DNA of 64,000 bases, taken from assembly GCA_029224185.1 (NCBI GenBank), contig CM055197.1, forward strand, positions 19,519,257-19,583,256, written 5' to 3'. Within the stretch, counting starts at the first letter, position 1. Every line of letters starts with the position of its first letter. The notes beneath the pieces are model-generated. The model made no database searches. It was not told where the DNA came from and saw only the letters and a list, made by a program, of their open reading frames with translations. This document shows, one piece after another, positions 1 to 11,297 of the stretch. Source of the DNA: Karalla daura. Its lineage: Eukaryota; Chordata; Actinopteri; Chaetodontiformes; Leiognathidae. A program made the position numbers and the translations under genes.

Positions 1-936
1 GTTGATGAGCAGAAGTGCCAGCACATCGGGCCGCAGGGGCACGGATGCTGGCAAACAGCGCTCTCCCACAGCCAGGCAGTCTCTCAGCGTCTCCACCAGG
101 GGTGTCCAGAACCGGACCACCAGCCCGCTCTCGGCCTTGTACAGGGAGGGGGTAGGGCCGCACAGCACGCACACGTCAGCCCCGGGGAGCAGCTGGAAGC
201 GGAGGAGGCGGTGGGCCACAGTGGGGCTGCCCTGAGGGAGGAAAACTGGGTAATCGCAGGAGGCCGATCCAGAGGCCGACAGGGACCTCATCAACGCGGA
301 GAGCAGCACGACCTCCTGGGGCGCCAGGCGCCACCACTTCTCGGTCGCGGCAGCTACCCGCCCGTGGACGATGAGGCAGCCGAACTCACTGTCTGCAGAC
401 TGGGCAAAGCCATCCACGGCCTCCTGGAGAAGACCGGGGTTGGGTGGGAGGAGGGAATCGGCGCAGTGTGTCAGGTTGCCAAGGATGCCCTCTTGCCTCT
501 CCTCCAACAGCAGATCAATGAGGCCAAAGCAGGACCTCAGGTCCCTCTTCAGCCTCTCTATGTTCCTGATGTTGGCCAGCTCGTCCTGCCCCAGCACCAG
601 CACCATACAGCCCCACACATTCTCCAGGAGGCGTTGCAGACGCACCTCCTCCTCTTTGCTGCCTCCTGGTCCCCCTCCACCATCTCCCCCGCTTCCTCCC
701 GTCACAGCAATGAGCATCACGCTGTCCTGGAAGACTCTCCACACCACCTTACCACCTCCTTCAGTCTCGCAGCTGGACAGCACCACATCCTGGCCTCCTC
801 CGAACATGTGGACACCATTGAGGGAACCGATGACAGAGAAGGGCAGCTGCTTGGACGCTCCTCTGGTGAACAGGGGGACCCCACTGCTGGCTGTGAGGCA
901 CAGCAGCTGCGTGGAGCCATTCTGGAGCATCATCAT
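1..936 (-). CDS. fuz: Fuzzy planar cell polarity protein, N-terminal ~312 residues (cut by window edge)
   Basis: FUZ works with INTU and WDPCP in the CPLANE complex, which supports basal-body docking, intraflagellar transport and planar polarity at the cilium base. Read down from 936, one frame stays open for 312 codons to base 1. It shows the family landmarks in order: LLCLTASSGVPLF, LPFSVIGSLNGVHMF, LANIRNIERLKRDL, AATEKWWRLAPQEVVLL and LPQGSPTVAHRLLRFQLL. These match recalled human FUZ nearly end to end, so roughly 100 C-terminal residues lie off the left edge. Three ATGs stand in tandem (936-928) and the first in-frame one was chosen. No intron interrupts these 936 bp, although the human gene is split into many exons, so intron loss or retroposition is possible. 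A Gly-rich insert lies near codons 76-87. Identity is secure; the intron-free structure is seen directly, its cause is not. Confidence 0.95.
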   Translation of the reverse strand, partial: MMMLQNGSTQLLCLTASSGVPLFTRGASKQLPFSVIGSLNGVHMFGGGQDVVLSSCETEGGGKVVWRVFQDSVMLIAVTGGSGGDGGGGPGGSKEEEVRLQRLLENVWGCMVLVLGQDELANIRNIERLKRDLRSCFGLIDLLLEERQEGILGNLTHCADSLLPPNPGLLQEAVDGFAQSADSEFGCLIVHGRVAAATEKWWRLAPQEVVLLSALMRSLSASGSASCDYPVFLPQGSPTVAHRLLRFQLLPGADVCVLCGPTPSLYKAESGLVVRFWTPLVETLRDCLAVGERCLPASVPLRPDVLALLLIN

Positions 937-1450
937 GAGCTTAGGCTTAGTCAGTCTCCATGGTGCTTAATGTGCAATGATGGGGAGTCAATAACACAGT
1001 GGCAGCTAACAAGCTAGAACTGGCTCTAGCATCTGAAACACGTTAGCATCACGTTCGTGTCTAAGCTATTTTCTTTGCGGGTGTCTTCAACGTGTACAAA
1101 CACAGAACACAAAAGACACCATGCTACAAACCTGGCTGGACTTATCCCCACGTATCCGCCCGTGTTTGGTTTGCTAGTTGTAACCGAACAAAGGGAAGTT
1201 ACCGTCGTTTCCACAGTAACCGGGTCCCATGATTTCAACGCGTCGGCGGCGGCTTGCCTGTCTGGGCTGATCGAGGCGCGGTTAACAACGCCAAGCTCCG
1301 TTCAGACCGACGAGGGAGCCCGGCAGTGAAACTGACCTGGGTTCAGTCCCCGGAGTTCTCGCAGAAGCCACGTTACATCGCCCTTCTCGCGACACTTGAC
1401 TCGATCACGTTGGGTAGTTCATGGGTCAAACAGCAGGTGGTGCTGCGGTC
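937..1450. promoter_or_regulatory. fuz 5' flank, CpG-containing
   Basis: This stretch lies immediately upstream of fuz and is richer in GC and CpG than the AT-rich DNA beyond 1450, as expected for a housekeeping promoter. On the minus strand an ATG in a strong context at about 964 opens a four-codon upstream ORF (ATG GAG ACT GAC TAA) ending just before the main start. No TATA box or upstream exon could be fixed. Confidence 0.4.
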
Positions 1451-2570
1451 GTGATTTCAAAAAGTTTTGTTGCCTATTTTAATTTGCTTTTCAACTACTT
1501 TAGTATATGTTCGTGATATTTATTGTTTCTCCATTGGTATTTTGTTGCCTTGCAACTGCAATTATGAAAAATGTATCCTCTGAAACAAAGTTTTTCCTTT
1601 TATTACCTTTGGTTTTAAATAGAATAGGCAGTAATTAATCAGTTATACATCTGAGTCTTATCCGTCTTATCTGAGTACCACCACTGACGCATTAATCGCT
1701 TTACAAGCACAATCTCAAATCAGTGTGTAAAGGAACCTCCCCAAGGGATCGATAAAGTTCTTATCTGTGCACTTTAGTTCAAACTTCAGTCACCAGACAT
1801 ATACACATACAGTATGTTTATTTTCTTTCTACTTCCTATTCTACACAGTTCAATACCATGTGCAATCATTCTGCTGATCATTCAACTACTTTTGTTACAA
1901 ATAATCATACTTTTCTTTCTCTTCTCTGTTTTATTACATTTATATTCCTGAGGGAGCAACTGCAGTCATTTTTGCCTCTAGGAATCAAAAGGTATCGGAG
2001 CCCCACATTTGTATTAAATCTGACAATAATATACATAAATTAAGGGAAGAAAATCTTCCCTTAATTTTAAACCAGTTTCACTTGTCGTTTGTAAATTCCC
2101 TTTATAAGGCATCTATTTAATAATAATTAAATATTCTATTATCTTCGATATTACGGTTACTATTGCAATGGCTATCTAGTTCAAGTCAAATATTTGTGTC
2201 ACCTTCTACTTTTAGTACCATTAGAACTGTTGGGATTATAAGAAGTAGTTTTGAGCAAATTGTTAAAGCCACTAACCTACAATGTGAATGCTCACTGATC
2301 TCTTAAAAAAACAGTACTTGTTCCACTGGGTGTATAACTTCACACTTGTCATTACACTTTGTCGCAAGACTTGCAACACCCAAGATCACTAACGGACTAT
2401 GAAGCTGAGCTTAAAAGCAGTGTCTTCCACTTATTTTGCCTGTTTTCTTCAGATTTTTCCACAAAATTCGAAGCCTTGGAAAACATCAGATGCTTTTATT
2501 ATGAACTCTAGGATACAACTTCACAAAAAACATGTTTGACAGAAAATGCTGTCAATACTGGAGTAGTAAA
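1451..2570. other. AT-rich intergenic stretch with LINE-like tail and a hairpin
   Basis: No gene is visible. Around 1729-1765 the phrase containing CCAAGGGATCGATAAAG resembles the 3' tail of fish non-LTR retrotransposons (weak evidence). A 14-bp perfect inverted repeat with a 3-base loop sits at 2037-2067. The remainder is plain AT-rich sequence. Confidence 0.4.
2037..2067. repeat. Perfect 14-bp stem inverted repeat
   Basis: The arms at 2037-2050 and 2054-2067 are exact reverse complements around a loop of three A residues. It stands in AT-rich intergenic DNA with no adjacent gene. It could be a relic of a small transposon or simply chance in AT-rich sequence. Confidence 0.7.
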
Positions 2571-2577
2571 GAATGCT

Positions 2578-2583
2578 TTTTAT
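2578..2583 (-). terminator. Poly(A) signal of gng5
   Basis: AATAAA on the minus strand lies about 450 bp beyond the gng5 stop codon and is the first canonical hexamer noticed in that direction. The 3' UTR would therefore run from 3030 to about 2560. Confidence 0.55.
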
Positions 2584-3030
2584 TCATTAAATACAAAAAA
2601 GTCCAGAACAGTGATGACTAAAATAGAATAGAAAAGGCACAATAATTTACTTTGAAAATCATACTGTGCCATGAAAAATAAACCTGTCTCCTTTCTTCTA
2701 CTGTGGCTGAAAATAGATGGTTATCTTCTTCCTGACATGATTCCAATGTGTTCTACACTCGAGAGATCCCGTGGCAGTATAATGGCTTGGCATGAGGAGC
2801 AGTGTTGAGGTCATCTTTTCCCTGTAGCATCAAAATAAAGGCCTGTGGAGCAACAAAAAGGCAAATAAAGACATGGTGGAAATCAATTACACTTGGTATC
2901 AGTGCTTCAACAATACTACGCTTTCAAGTGTTGCTTAATTCCGAGAGATTCATTTTAGGAATGCCACCATTATTTTATATTTATGAGTGTGTGTACACAA
3001 TGTTCAGACTGACCAATGGGTACAGTGGTT

Positions 3031-4657
3031 TCACAAGAAGGAGCAAACTTTCTGTGGCCTGAAGGGGTTGGTGCTGGAGGACACGCCGGTGAGCAGTGGG
3101 TCCTGCATGGCGTTCTGGATGCAAAACTGCTGAAGGTCAGCCGCTGCCTGGGACACCTTAGGGACAGGAGAAGAAACGGGTTAAAGAGGCACAAGGTGAA
3201 CAGTGAAAAATGTGTGTGCGGGGGCCACTTTTGAAGAGGCAAAAGACAGTATTTGATGAATTTCTGGAACTTTGTACCAAATCCAGCAGGATGACACACA
3301 TTATGCACATTTTTTTTAGTAGGGATGCACAGGTCAAGAAATCTGAACTCCCAATCCAGTACAAAACATCCAGTGCCAATATGACAAGCACCAAGAAACT
3401 GAATGGAACCCAGACGGTGACTGCGTTTCATGATGCACTCATTTTCCCATGGTTATGGCTCAGTGCAGGTTACATTTTAAGGAACTACATAAAAAGCCCG
3501 TCACAACCACACACAAAAATACAAACGTGACCATCTCCATCCCAAAAACATCTCTTAGACCTCTTAGAAGTTCACACCAGGGTCTACTAGTAGGTCGTCT
3601 CCGACTCTTGGCCAGAGTTGTGTCTCTTTCTACTGTGTGCAGTGCCCATATAAGCTTTTAGAAAGCAACTTTAAACTATTCAAATTGTCTTTTGCCTCAT
3701 CTTGGGATGCTCATCCCTGTTCTTTTGTACCGTTTGTGCGTCACCCTAGATTGTGTCCAAGTTTGTTTCTACGCAAGACTCCAAATTCCCCAAAAAATGT
3801 ACTGTGATGGTAGAATTTTTTTTGGCCTTTCTACTACAAATCCACCATTTGTCCTCCTTGCCTGTTTTCTGTACCATTCACCATATACAACTCCTCTCAG
3901 CTGGGTGACAAAGTTGTCGAACCGCCTGACAATAAATCTGATTTTGAACTACATACTCTAAACACAGTATGAAATACACATTCGCTTTAGCACACTCCAA
4001 GTACGACGACCCAGCGTACTGGATCGAACACGTACAATGGAAATTCTGCTGCTCAAGTGTTTTTTTTTCCTACACCGTATGCGATAGGTGGGACGAGTCA
4101 CCGAAAGCGAATTCCTCGCAGCGGTTTGAAGTTGTATAACACCCCGGCCAATAAATCTGAACAGCCGAAACCATGAAAGGCAGGATTAAAGAAGTGCTGA
4201 ATCGATCGATCCGGCTCGTGGCCCCGAAAACCGCATTTCCCCCCCGTAGCATTCGCTGGTCGATCGCTATCTGCCGGGGACCGGGCTTTCAACGCTCCGC
4301 AACAGCTTCCTACGGAGGCATCATCCGCGCGGCTAGCGCGAGTTGGCCAACTTTTCCCGCAAAGTTAGACGACCACGGTGGGGGGCTGCGCTCGGGCCGG
4401 ACGGCGACAACTAACCGAGCGGGCTCGACTTTTACGAATTCGTCGGCGTCGACGGGTCGATCGCCCCTGGGGTGGGGTGGGGGGGTGACTCGCCGAGCCA
4501 ACTTCCCCCTTTTCTCGGCGTTTTCAAACAACGCCCTGCTAAGGCTACGAGCTAGCGCGGCTAGCAGCGAGCTCACCTTCACTCTGTTGATGTTGGCCTC
4601 GAAGCGCAGCTGCTGCACCACCTTCTTCATGGAGGCGAGGTTCGAGGAGCCCGACAT
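3031..4657 (-). CDS. gng5: G protein subunit gamma-5
   Basis: This is a heterotrimeric G-protein gamma chain. It pairs with a G-beta subunit and is held at the plasma membrane by a C-terminal lipid. Two coding exons, 4657-4577 and 3156-3031, join in phase 0 across a 1.4-kb intron (donor GTGAGC, acceptor AG at 3158-3157) to give 68 residues, the length of human GNG5. The N-terminus MSGSSNLASMKKVVQQLRFE and the C-terminus NPFRPQKVCSFL are near-identical to GNG5. The last four residues, CSFL, form a CAAX box ending in Leu, which predicts geranylgeranylation. The start sits in a GC-rich block, and the gene lies just downstream of ssx2ip in the same orientation, about 280 bp from its poly(A) signal to this ATG. 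This neighbourhood is conserved at human 1p22. Confidence 0.96.
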
Positions 4658-4920
4658 CGTCGATCCGGTCGCTTCGTTTCTGTACTTTTTTTTTTAATGC
4701 CCCCCTCCCCGAGACGAAGTGGGGAAAAAAACAGACGCCGAGTGAGTGCTGGTGGGTGGGACTCCGAGCCGCTCTGGATGCTGAGACAAAAGCAAAGATG
4801 ATGGTGGTGGTGGTGGTGACGACATCCGGATTCCGGTTGTTGCGAGCGGCGCTCGTTTCAACTGGAAATCAATTGAGTTTCAGGTTCCTCGTTTCGACAG
4901 ATCGCACGCGCACACAGCTA
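4658..4920 (-). promoter_or_regulatory. gng5 promoter / 5' UTR region
   Basis: The short gap between the gng5 start codon and the ssx2ip poly(A) signal is GC-rich near the gene and must hold the gng5 transcription start. It contains a short (TGG)n-type run near 4801-4820. No TATA box is evident. Confidence 0.4.
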
Positions 4921-4932
4921 AGTTAAAATATC

Positions 4933-4938
4933 TTTATT
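4933..4938 (-). terminator. Poly(A) signal of ssx2ip
   Basis: AATAAA on the minus strand lies about 350 bp past the ssx2ip stop codon. It leaves under 300 bp before the next gene's start codon. Confidence 0.6.
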
Positions 4939-5290
4939 GCAAGTTGTCGATCAGAATTAAATACACGACTCCGTCCGCCATCTGTAAACATCCGAAAAAA
5001 AAAGAAATTGAGACCTCGAAGTGAAAGACCCATCGCCACATTTGTTCCAGACGCCCTCCTCCGGAGCCGATTCGATTTGATTGCAAAGAGAGACATGGCA
5101 AGGTAAAGTGCTTCTAGTTAGATCGGCTTTGGTGCACATTCCATTAAGAATACTGCAAAAGAAAATACAAGAGTAGTGTAGTGGTGTGGTGAAACAAATC
5201 GGTGGTGGTGGTGAGTTCAGTCATGCCTCGTCCATTGCGATCGATGACGCGCACAAAAAACAAAACAAAACAAAAGGCACTGGAGGATCT

Positions 5291-8200
5291 TCAAGTGAGG
5301 CTGTTCTCGTCTTCGCCCAGCGAGAAGATGCTCAGGTCTCCACGCCGAACTCGGCCCCTCGACTTGAAGCGGCCGTCGCCGTCTTCAATGGTGCTGGACT
5401 CTTGCCAGCATCCCCGGTTTGAATGCCTGGAAGAACTGAAATGGGGAAGGGGGGAGGGGGAGGGGGGGTGGTTTGAGGGCCTGGAATCTCTAGCCTCCGT
5501 TCGTTCATTTCAGTCAGACAATCCCACACAAACGAAATCCCCAGACAGCTCGGTAAAAACTGAGTGTGAGTGGACGATACCTGCTGTCCGGTATGAGGCG
5601 GAGTGTCCGGTAAAGCTCGGTTGTGGACGGCATCGCAGCATTCGGGGTCGTCTTGGGAGTGGAGAACGTGGCATAGGTTGAGGATTTGGCCAGCTGAGCT
5701 TTCGCGGAGGACATCCTCACCTCGGGCTCGCTTCCTGAAAGGCGGGAATATTCAACATGAAGGTCGATGGAACGGCTATCCATCACGCTATAAAAAAAAC
5801 CAAAACAAGTATCCTATCCTTGCGCATCATTACAGCGGTCCCGATTCTTCCTTTTAAAGTTCAGGCAAGGTTTTGCGCTTTCAAGGTCGGGCTCTCTTTA
5901 GAATTCTATTCACAAGTGTGTGCTACGATTCATGCTTTCTACCCTACTTTACGTTCCACGCACACTTACTGATTGACAAGGCACTTTGACCGTCAGATGA
6001 GGAACATCTCCTGCGGTCTGCAAACGGAGTGGCGTTCAAAAACTGATTCTTAAGCCACGCCGCACGGTCCTCCTGGAAGGCCTTTTTCTGCGAGACGGGG
6101 GAGAGGGGATAAAACGGACTCCTCAGAATGTCACGCCATTACAAACACCCGCAGCGCGTTCTTCCACGGACGTCGACGGCAGCACCTCTCTCCCCAGGCG
6201 GATAGCGGCCTCCGTGAAGTTCTTCCTCTCCCTCTCAAAGTTCCTCTTCTGCTCCTCGAAGAGCCTCCACTCCTCTTTGAGGCGCTCCTTCTCCTCCAAG
6301 GTGTAGCAGTCGTTGAGCAGCGCCGCCGTCTCGTCGTCGAACGGCGCGTCGAGTTGTTGCTGCGCACGCACAGGCGGGGCCCGTTGAATCCTCAAACAAA
6401 CCTCCGGAGTCGTAAAGGTGCGCGTTTTCTCGATCCGCTCCGGCACTGACCTGGAGGAGCTGCTGCTGCGTGTGGATGAACTCCTTGCACTGCTGCACCT
6501 CCCGTCTCATGCGCTCCATCTCGTCCTCGTGGGCCTCCCTCGGTATCACCTCCTTTTCCGACTGGGTCTGCGCCTGTGAGGCTGGGCAAACGCACACGCG
6601 CACGCGCACACACACACACAGGCAGGCACGCTCAGATCGGCAGATCCGAGAGTCGGACCTTTTTGCGGCGTTTCAGGGCCGTATACCTTGGCTGTCCAGC
6701 TTCTCCATGTGGCTCCTCAGCTTCCTCCACTGCTGGCGAATGCTGTTGGCGAGCTGCTCCCGGGCGTGCTCGCAGGACTGGTCCAGAGTTTCCCTGCTGC
6801 CGTCACCCACCTTCTCCTCCGCATCCGAGTCGGCCTGAGAGGAGGCAACTGATCGATCAGTTTACCGGCACCCTGGCTGCCACGCCACCTTGGAAAAGAA
6901 AACGCCTGCGGGGGTGGGAGGCACCTGCTCTTTGCTGCCGTCAGCAGCGGCCTGGCACGGACTCAGGATGTGCATCATCTCCTTCTTCATCTGCTGGAGG
7001 ACCTTCTTCAGCTCGGCGTTCTCCAGCATCAGAGACCGCTGACTTGCCTCGTAGTCGCTGAGCAGGGACTTGTACATCTCGCCCTCGTGGCTACGGGGAG
7101 CGGTTCACAAAAACGGCTTTATCCAACTGGTGGCTCCACCGTCCATCCACCAATACAGCTGGCATGTGATCTGGAGCTCTCGTAATACCTGGCTGTCGCT
7201 TTTGCCGTCCTCCAGTGGCTCCTTTTCCCATCTTGCCGGCCCAAGCTATTAAGTACGTCGATAGCTAGGGGGGGGGAAATAAATAAATAAATACAGGAGG
7301 TTAGATTACAAGTACCCTTCCGAAATCTGAAGAGTAAAGAACGAGTTCGTATACGCATGTTCACCGAGTTTCTTGTCCTTTCTGTCTACCAGCAGCTGGC
7401 TGAGGCGCTCTTTGAGCTTCGCCGCCTCTCGCTCTTTCCTCTTGGCGTCGTGACTGTACTGAGTGGCGCGGCTGGCGACGATGCTCTGGAGCTTCTGAAC
7501 CTGTTGAGAATGAATCGTGACTGTACAACCAGCGGACGTATGCGCACTCCGTTTCGGACGGAGCGACGCCTTACCTCATCTTTCTCCGTTTTCAGACAGC
7601 TCTGCAAAGTCTTAATTTTGAGCTGAAGCTGCCTCTCGATCTCGTGCAGACCCGATTTCTCCCTTATAGACAGTTCCAGCTGATCCTGGGAGGAAAACGT
7701 ACAGAATTCAATTTTAAAGCCACGAGACCGGATTTCAATGTAAAACCAACCGAATACCAGTGTTAGCTATCTGAGGACTAAAAAAAAAACAAAAAAGAAG
7801 ATGACACATTTAAAGAGAGAACTTGAAAGTGCTATGCAAGCCAAGGCATCCTACTTGATTTGTCACTGACAAATTAACATTGGACAGGCCCGTTACAGTG
7901 CTGCTCAAAACAATAACAAAGTCTTCTGTCCCAGAGAAGAATTGTGATATTCATTCCTATGTGTGGGAAGAAGATGCTGGGAAATGTTTCAGAATATTTC
8001 TTCCACCCTCTGGCGGTCAGCAACTTCCCCGTGCCTCTCACAAACGCTTGTATACTGCGGCCCATACGTGCCCAAGTTCTCGCATGCACACCTTTAGTCT
8101 GGAATTGTTCATCTGCACGTGCTCCAATGAGCTGGATTTCTTCAGCTGCTCCCTCTCCAGCTCCTCTAAAGTGCACATGTTGCGTCTGTGAATCTGGAGC

Positions 8201-8591
8201 AGTTCATAAATGGCATTCAGAGCTGGCACCGTGTTCAGGCCGGCTCCCCCTGGTGAGCTGGCCCCGATACATGTGGAAGAGAGGCCCAGCGAGGCGAGCT
8301 CCTGTGAAAGAATGAGGACTTTTGTTACTGTGCTGCTGAGTGAGCTCTGTGGATCTTAAAACAAATACCACGATAACGTATAGTGATATGGAGCATATTT
8401 ACAAGCATCAAGGCTGCAACTCGACGCAACTTTGGAACCACACTGGAATATTCCCTTACCTGATTAACGTATGAGATGCACTGAGGAATATTATCATCTG
8501 TGCAAAAGGCACTTATCACACTGTAGGAGCTCCTGGACAGGGGCAAAGAAGAGTACATGGACGCAAGGTTGTTCTGTCTCGAGGGGGACAT
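5291..8591 (-). CDS. ssx2ip: SSX2-interacting protein / afadin- and alpha-actinin-binding protein (ADIP)
   Basis: SSX2IP is a coiled-coil protein of centriolar satellites and adherens junctions, needed for pericentriolar anchoring and ciliogenesis. Twelve coding exons were assembled: 8591-8460, 8301-8092, 7685-7575, 7500-7365, 7264-7189, 7090-6925, 6834-6687, 6581-6451, 6359-6186, 6087-5970, 5734-5581 and 5426-5291. All phases agree, giving 563 residues (human 614). Diagnostic blocks are SAFCTDDNIPQCISY, VLNSLGRQDGKRSHWRTAK, MLENAELKKVLQQMKKEM, LEEKERLKEEWRLFEEQKRN and FTEAAIRLGRE. Acidic and basic heptad stretches fill the middle. The first exon stays open upstream of the chosen ATG to its acceptor at 8626, so a more 5' coding exon may exist. 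A likely first exon ends at 9986 (GTGAGG donor), but its own ATG does not splice in frame to this exon. Product identity is secure; the N-terminus is provisional. Confidence 0.93.
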
Positions 8592-8626
8592 CGTCACATG
8601 AGAAATACTGGAGATCTCATAGTTTC

Positions 8627-9763
8627 CTGCAACAACAACAACAACAAAAAAGCAGAAAAAGAGCAGAAGATTACTGCCACTTTAGTCACTTTACATCCAC
8701 TCTATGCCATGATATGAGAGGGATTGAAACGGGCCGCTGCTCTGAAATGAGAACAGATATATAGGTCACCTCTAGCAGATCCCAAAAAAAAGCAAAGCTG
8801 GAATCATTCCCAAAAATACACCAGGCGTACGAGAGAGAAATTTACCCAGAGGTGTCCCTTCTGGCACACTTGTCCACCACTCTCCCATGTCACCGCCACA
8901 TGGGGACGCGGGGGTACCAGGTCACGAGTCGCCAACCGGGGACGTGGATTAGCAGCCAGGCTGTGGATCGCAGGCCCCCCCTGGAACTCAGCCCTGCAAC
9001 GGAGCATCAAGCCATGAGACCGGCCATGGGTAATCCGCGCGCAGCTTCTCCCGCACGGGATTAACTCGTGTGATGTGTGCCGGCGCGGGCTGGATTGGGC
9101 TTTAGGAGGGCTCTCCCATTGGCCACTGGCGAATAAACCGCAGGGGAGTAAGGCGATCTGGCCCCCCGAAGCCAAGAGATTTAGACAAATGAAAGTGGAG
9201 AGAGGCTAAATCTGAGATTGCATGTGTATTTTTTTTTCTTCTTTTTTTTTTACTTCTGTGCCTTTAGGATATTACTGTTCTGGTGAAACAAGATGAACTA
9301 GCCTCAGCAGCCACTCCCACGGCCTAGATGTCCCAACATGTATCAATGCAGATGTGTGCTGATGAACTAAACCTCCTTTAGACCCAATGGGAACCACGTT
9401 GCTGTAGACAGCTTACAGCCGACGTGCCGTTTTAACACCATTTCTCTGCAAACTCCTTCTTATCGAGCTGACCAGGAAAACTTACACGGCTTTATCTCAA
9501 GTTACAAGAGTCAGAGGCGGAGACAAAGTCGAGTGTATTCCGGCATAGATAAGTGGCTCTATCTCCATGTTATTCATATTGACAGTGGCGTCTTCGTATG
9601 TTCGGAATTGCAATTTGTTTAGCTGCACGAGTAGAGACGTTTGGTAGCCCCCCTCGGTAATGAGTAATTAGTCGAATGACGCGGATTTGTACGGTGAATC
9701 GCAGTGAACTACTATAACGTGCTGTCTGTTTAACACACACACACACGCACACACGCACACACG

Positions 9764-9797
<34 letters not shown>

Positions 9798-9985
9798 GCC
9801 ACACACACACACAGGTGCGGCGTGAAATGGCTCCGACAAACGCCAAGTTCAGTGATGCTGACAGAAAATGAGCAGAGTGAGTCTTTATCGACAGCGTCAA
9901 CCGCCGTCGCGCCGAGTTCTGCTTCACCTTCTCGGCGGCCGCACGCAAGAAGAAAATGCGAGAGAGAGAAAAAAAAAAGCCTCAC
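8627..9985 (-). other. Upstream intron region of ssx2ip
   Basis: This lies between the first recognised coding exon and a probable first exon ending at 9986. No open, family-like exon is visible. It contains T-rich tracts near 9230-9250 and the CA microsatellite at 9733-9814. Confidence 0.4.
9733..9814. repeat. (CA)n/(CG)n microsatellite
   Basis: An interrupted CA dinucleotide run with an internal alternating CG core near 9762-9771 is seen directly. Alternating purine-pyrimidine sequence of this kind favours Z-DNA. Confidence 0.95.
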
Positions 9986-10200
9986 CTGTTTTCACTGTCC
10001 GCAAGCGAGAGCGCAGTGCACGGGGTAGGTCCCATTCGGCGCTCAGTGCTGCCGCTGTAGCCGCTTGTGTGTATGTGTTTTTAAGCCGACTCCTCCGCCG
10101 CGTCGAACCAAGCGCCGTGGTCTATGGCAGCGGCGTCGCCTGGCAACAAGTATCGAGGCCGCTGATTGGCCGGCGCCGAGGGTTATGCAAATGAGGGCCC
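9986..10200 (-). promoter_or_regulatory. Probable ssx2ip promoter and first exon
   Basis: A CpG-rich block ends in a good minus-strand donor (ACAG then GTGAGG) at 9986/9985, consistent with a first exon. An ATG at about 10032 opens MGPTPCTALSLADSEN before the donor, but this frame does not continue into the exon at 8626. It is either 5' UTR or coding through an unseen exon. Confidence 0.45.
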
Positions 10201-11290
10201 GCCGTCAGGTGTCGTCATGTGCCGCTGCAGCACCGGGGAGGAGGCGTCGCCCCGAGACGTGCATGATCTCACCTCGCTCGTTAACCATCTACTCCAGCGT
10301 ACATGCAGTTGCCACTTTTCTGGCCTCGCATTAACTTTGTTTGCCGCCAGGCTTTTTATTATTAGCTGACAAGCTGAACTCACCTTGTTGACAAAAAGTG
10401 TGGGTGTTGCGACAATCGCATCCCGGGTCACGGGAGAGACGTCCATGTTTGAACGGTTTAATCTATCCGCCTCTTCCACTTGGTCAGAGGAACAAAAAGT
10501 TGTCAAAGGCACGACAAAATATACAAACAAGTGAGACAAGTTATATCAGACTAAACACATTGAACTAGGGTATTGATATACAGGATACGTTTCAAAATGG
10601 TCCATATTCTCTTAATATATTCATTTTTTGCCCGACATAAATCTTGGCTTGTTTATTCCCTATGAACGATACCTTGACAAACCCAATCTGTTCAAGGGAG
10701 AAATAATCAGGATCACACACAGTACAACACAGACAGTACACGAGGTTGTTTTTCTTCCTGCGACTGAGGTATGCCTTTAATATATAATAGTGTGAGGTAT
10801 ATTTTTAAAAAAATGGAAATCTGAAGTCAGTATCCTAATACTCATCGTCTTACTCACTTTGTATCTAAATAGTGTTGCAGTTGTCAGCTAGCGGCTTTCC
10901 CAGCAACACCCTCGACAGGTCACCAATCCCTTGTGTAGGGCGCACTCACACAAACACACACACACACACACACACAAAAATACTCACCCTTACTGTCAGT
11001 ATTTTAATTCTTAATCAAGTATCATCAGTTTTTGTATCTTATCCTATCCTTGTTCAGCTGGGAGAAATGATCTCCCCATTGTCTAAATTGAATCATTTAA
11101 TTAGGTTAAAGAAAAATAATTGTTTAAGCACATTTTTAAACTGAAATTGGCCAGAAATGCAACAGCGTCCAGCAAGTAAATCAGAAGAAAAACGATTTAA
11201 AGAAATTCTCCACTGAGGGTGACTGTAATCAAACAAGGTAGACGGTCTCTTGCCTCTGCCCACACATGGCAAACGTAAAAAGCCACATGT
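10200..11290. other. ssx2ip-mcoln3 intergenic stretch
   Basis: No gene is visible. It contains a degraded reverse-oriented SINE 3' piece around 10905-10945 (phrases like GGTCACCAATCCCTTGTG on the plus strand) followed by a CA run at 10951-10976. The 3' UTR of mcoln3 must enter from the right, but no clear AATAAA was fixed. Confidence 0.4.
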
Positions 11291-11297
11291 TCTCACA

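Noticed and set aside
211..1017. 268-codon plus-strand ORF opposite fuz
   Set aside because: It is the antisense shadow of the fuz coding sequence; only the minus-strand frame matches a known family.
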